From CAIYRG01 sp035318785 (GTDB taxonomy: Bacteria > Pseudomonadota > Alphaproteobacteria > Micropepsales > Micropepsaceae), in assembly GCA_035318785.1 (NCBI GenBank), contig DATHDZ010000142.1:1-13684 (forward strand): DNA of 13,684 bases. The letters are read 5' to 3'. How positions within the stretch are numbered: position 1 is the stretch's first letter; each line of letters starts with the position of its first letter. The position numbers and the translations under genes were made by a program. Below are positions 13,091-13,684 of the stretch, piece after piece. The notes beneath the pieces are model-generated. The model was given only the letters and a program-made list of their open reading frames with translations, did no database searches and was not told the DNA's origin.

Positions 13091-13684
13091 CTACTCGGCA
13101 GGGACGAAGGTCTTGTGGCCTTGGCCGATGGGTGCGGCCGCGGCGGAGAATGTCTCGGCGATGGGATCGTTGATCATCGCGCCCGTGAGATCGGCGGCAC
13201 GCTTGAAGCCGCGCTTCTCGCACCATTCGCCAAGCTCATCGATGATCGCGACCAGAGATGAGGGATTGCGGAAGATGATGTAGCCCAGCATCACGGCGGT
13301 CGCCCCGGCCAGCATATATTCAACGACGTCCTCGACCTTGCAGATGCCGCCGCAGCCGATGACCGGAATTTTCACCCGCTGTGAGACCTGATGCACCATA
13401 CGCACGATGATCGGCTTGATGCCGGGGCCGGAAATGCCGCCGAACTTATTGCCGATGGCGGGACGGAACGTGTCGATGTTGATCTTCAGGCCCAGGATCG
13501 TGTTGGAAACCACCAGCGCGTCGGCGCCGCCTTCTTCCGCCGCAAGACCGATGGCGACGACATCGCCGGCATTGGGCGAGAGCTTCACCCAGACGGGCTT
13601 GTTGGTGGCGGCGCGAATGAGCTTGGTGACCTGGAACGTGTGATCCTCATGGAGCGCGAAATTGCCGCCGCCCGGATTGCGCGT
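13091..13684 (-). CDS. Class 1 (1B-like) dihydroorotate dehydrogenase family protein, C-terminal 197 residues (partial)
   Basis: The frame is open to the right edge, so the 5' end is missing; the visible part begins RNPGGGNFALHEDHTF and runs on through WVKLSPNAGD. It holds the FMN-barrel features of class 1 DHODHs: KLSPN, VVSNTILGLKI, RPAIGNKFGGISGPGIKPI and the phosphate-binding IPVIGCGGI. GGISGPGIKPI is closer to the PyrD 1B subunit than to PreA of dihydropyrimidine dehydrogenase. The C-terminus ends at about 40 residues past the barrel (GFKRAADLTG...FVPAE) with no 4Fe-4S ferredoxin domain, which also argues against bacterial PreA. The catalytic cysteine loop lies outside the window. It stands six bases before pyrC. 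It may act on dihydroorotate, or on a related dihydropyrimidine; a PyrK-like electron-transfer partner, if any, is not in view. Confidence 0.85.
   Translation of the reverse strand, partial: TRNPGGGNFALHEDHTFQVTKLIRAATNKPVWVKLSPNAGDVVAIGLAAEEGGADALVVSNTILGLKINIDTFRPAIGNKFGGISGPGIKPIIVRMVHQVSQRVKIPVIGCGGICKVEDVVEYMLAGATAVMLGYIIFRNPSSLVAIIDELGEWCEKRGFKRAADLTGAMINDPIAETFSAAAAPIGQGHKTFVPAE

Noticed and set aside
12069..13226. Minus-strand open frame of 385 codons overlapping pyrC in another frame
   Set aside because: The product is arginine- and histidine-rich with no family motif, whereas the pyrC frame keeps all metal ligands.
13091..13684. PreA subunit of NAD-dependent dihydropyrimidine dehydrogenase
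   Set aside because: No C-terminal 4Fe-4S ferredoxin domain is present and GGISGPGIKPI fits class 1B dihydroorotate dehydrogenase better; it stays a secondary possibility because the N-terminus is unseen.

Overview
This window reads like part of an alphaproteobacterial chromosome, probably Hyphomicrobiales or a relative. The base composition is GC-rich (by eye around 60%), the operon is tightly packed, the class II PyrC and class 2 PyrD are of proteobacterial type, and an intergenic GC-rich double palindrome resembles the interspersed repeats of that class. This placement is inference from sequence character; no rRNA or phylogenetic marker is present. Every supported gene is on the minus strand, so transcription runs from high to low coordinates, and both ends of the window cut through genes.

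Layout in transcription order. (1) 13684-11317: a 5'-truncated class 1 (1B-like) dihydroorotate dehydrogenase family protein, then pyrC (dihydroorotase, class II, all metal ligands present), then pyrE (orotate phosphoribosyltransferase). (2) 11316-11139: a 178-bp gap holding two near-identical GC-rich hairpins in inverted orientation plus a third hairpin just upstream of the next gene. (3) 11138-1528: a nearly gapless block of a TcuA-like FAD oxidoreductase, an amidase-signature hydrolase, a CoxG-like SRPBCC protein, pyrD (class 2, quinone-dependent), a UbiD-family prenyl-FMN decarboxylase, and the FAD, 2Fe-2S and molybdopterin subunits of a cytoplasmic molybdenum hydroxylase (CoxM/CoxS/CoxL-like). 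(4) 1559-660: an XRE-type regulator whose start lies inside the end of the molybdopterin-subunit gene. (5) 562-1: the 2Fe-2S subunit and the Tat-signal N-terminus of the large subunit of a second, probably periplasmic, two-component molybdenum hydroxylase of isoquinoline 1-oxidoreductase type.

The central block has the look of a catabolic pathway for an aromatic or N-heterocyclic acid: ring hydroxylation by one or two molybdenum enzymes, prFMN-dependent decarboxylation, amide hydrolysis after ring opening, and flavin-dependent oxidation or reduction of a carboxylic acid product. The unusual point is that three recognised pyrimidine-biosynthesis genes and a second DHODH-family gene flank or sit inside the same operon; pyrD is joined to the CoxG-like gene by a 4-base start/stop overlap. 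Either de novo pyrimidine genes and a catabolic operon have been merged by chance, or the catabolic substrate is itself a pyrimidine-like ring. The sequence cannot decide between these, and no barbiturase, dihydropyrimidinase, UbiX, TcuB or transporter is present in the window. There are no tRNA, rRNA, CRISPR or transposase genes.
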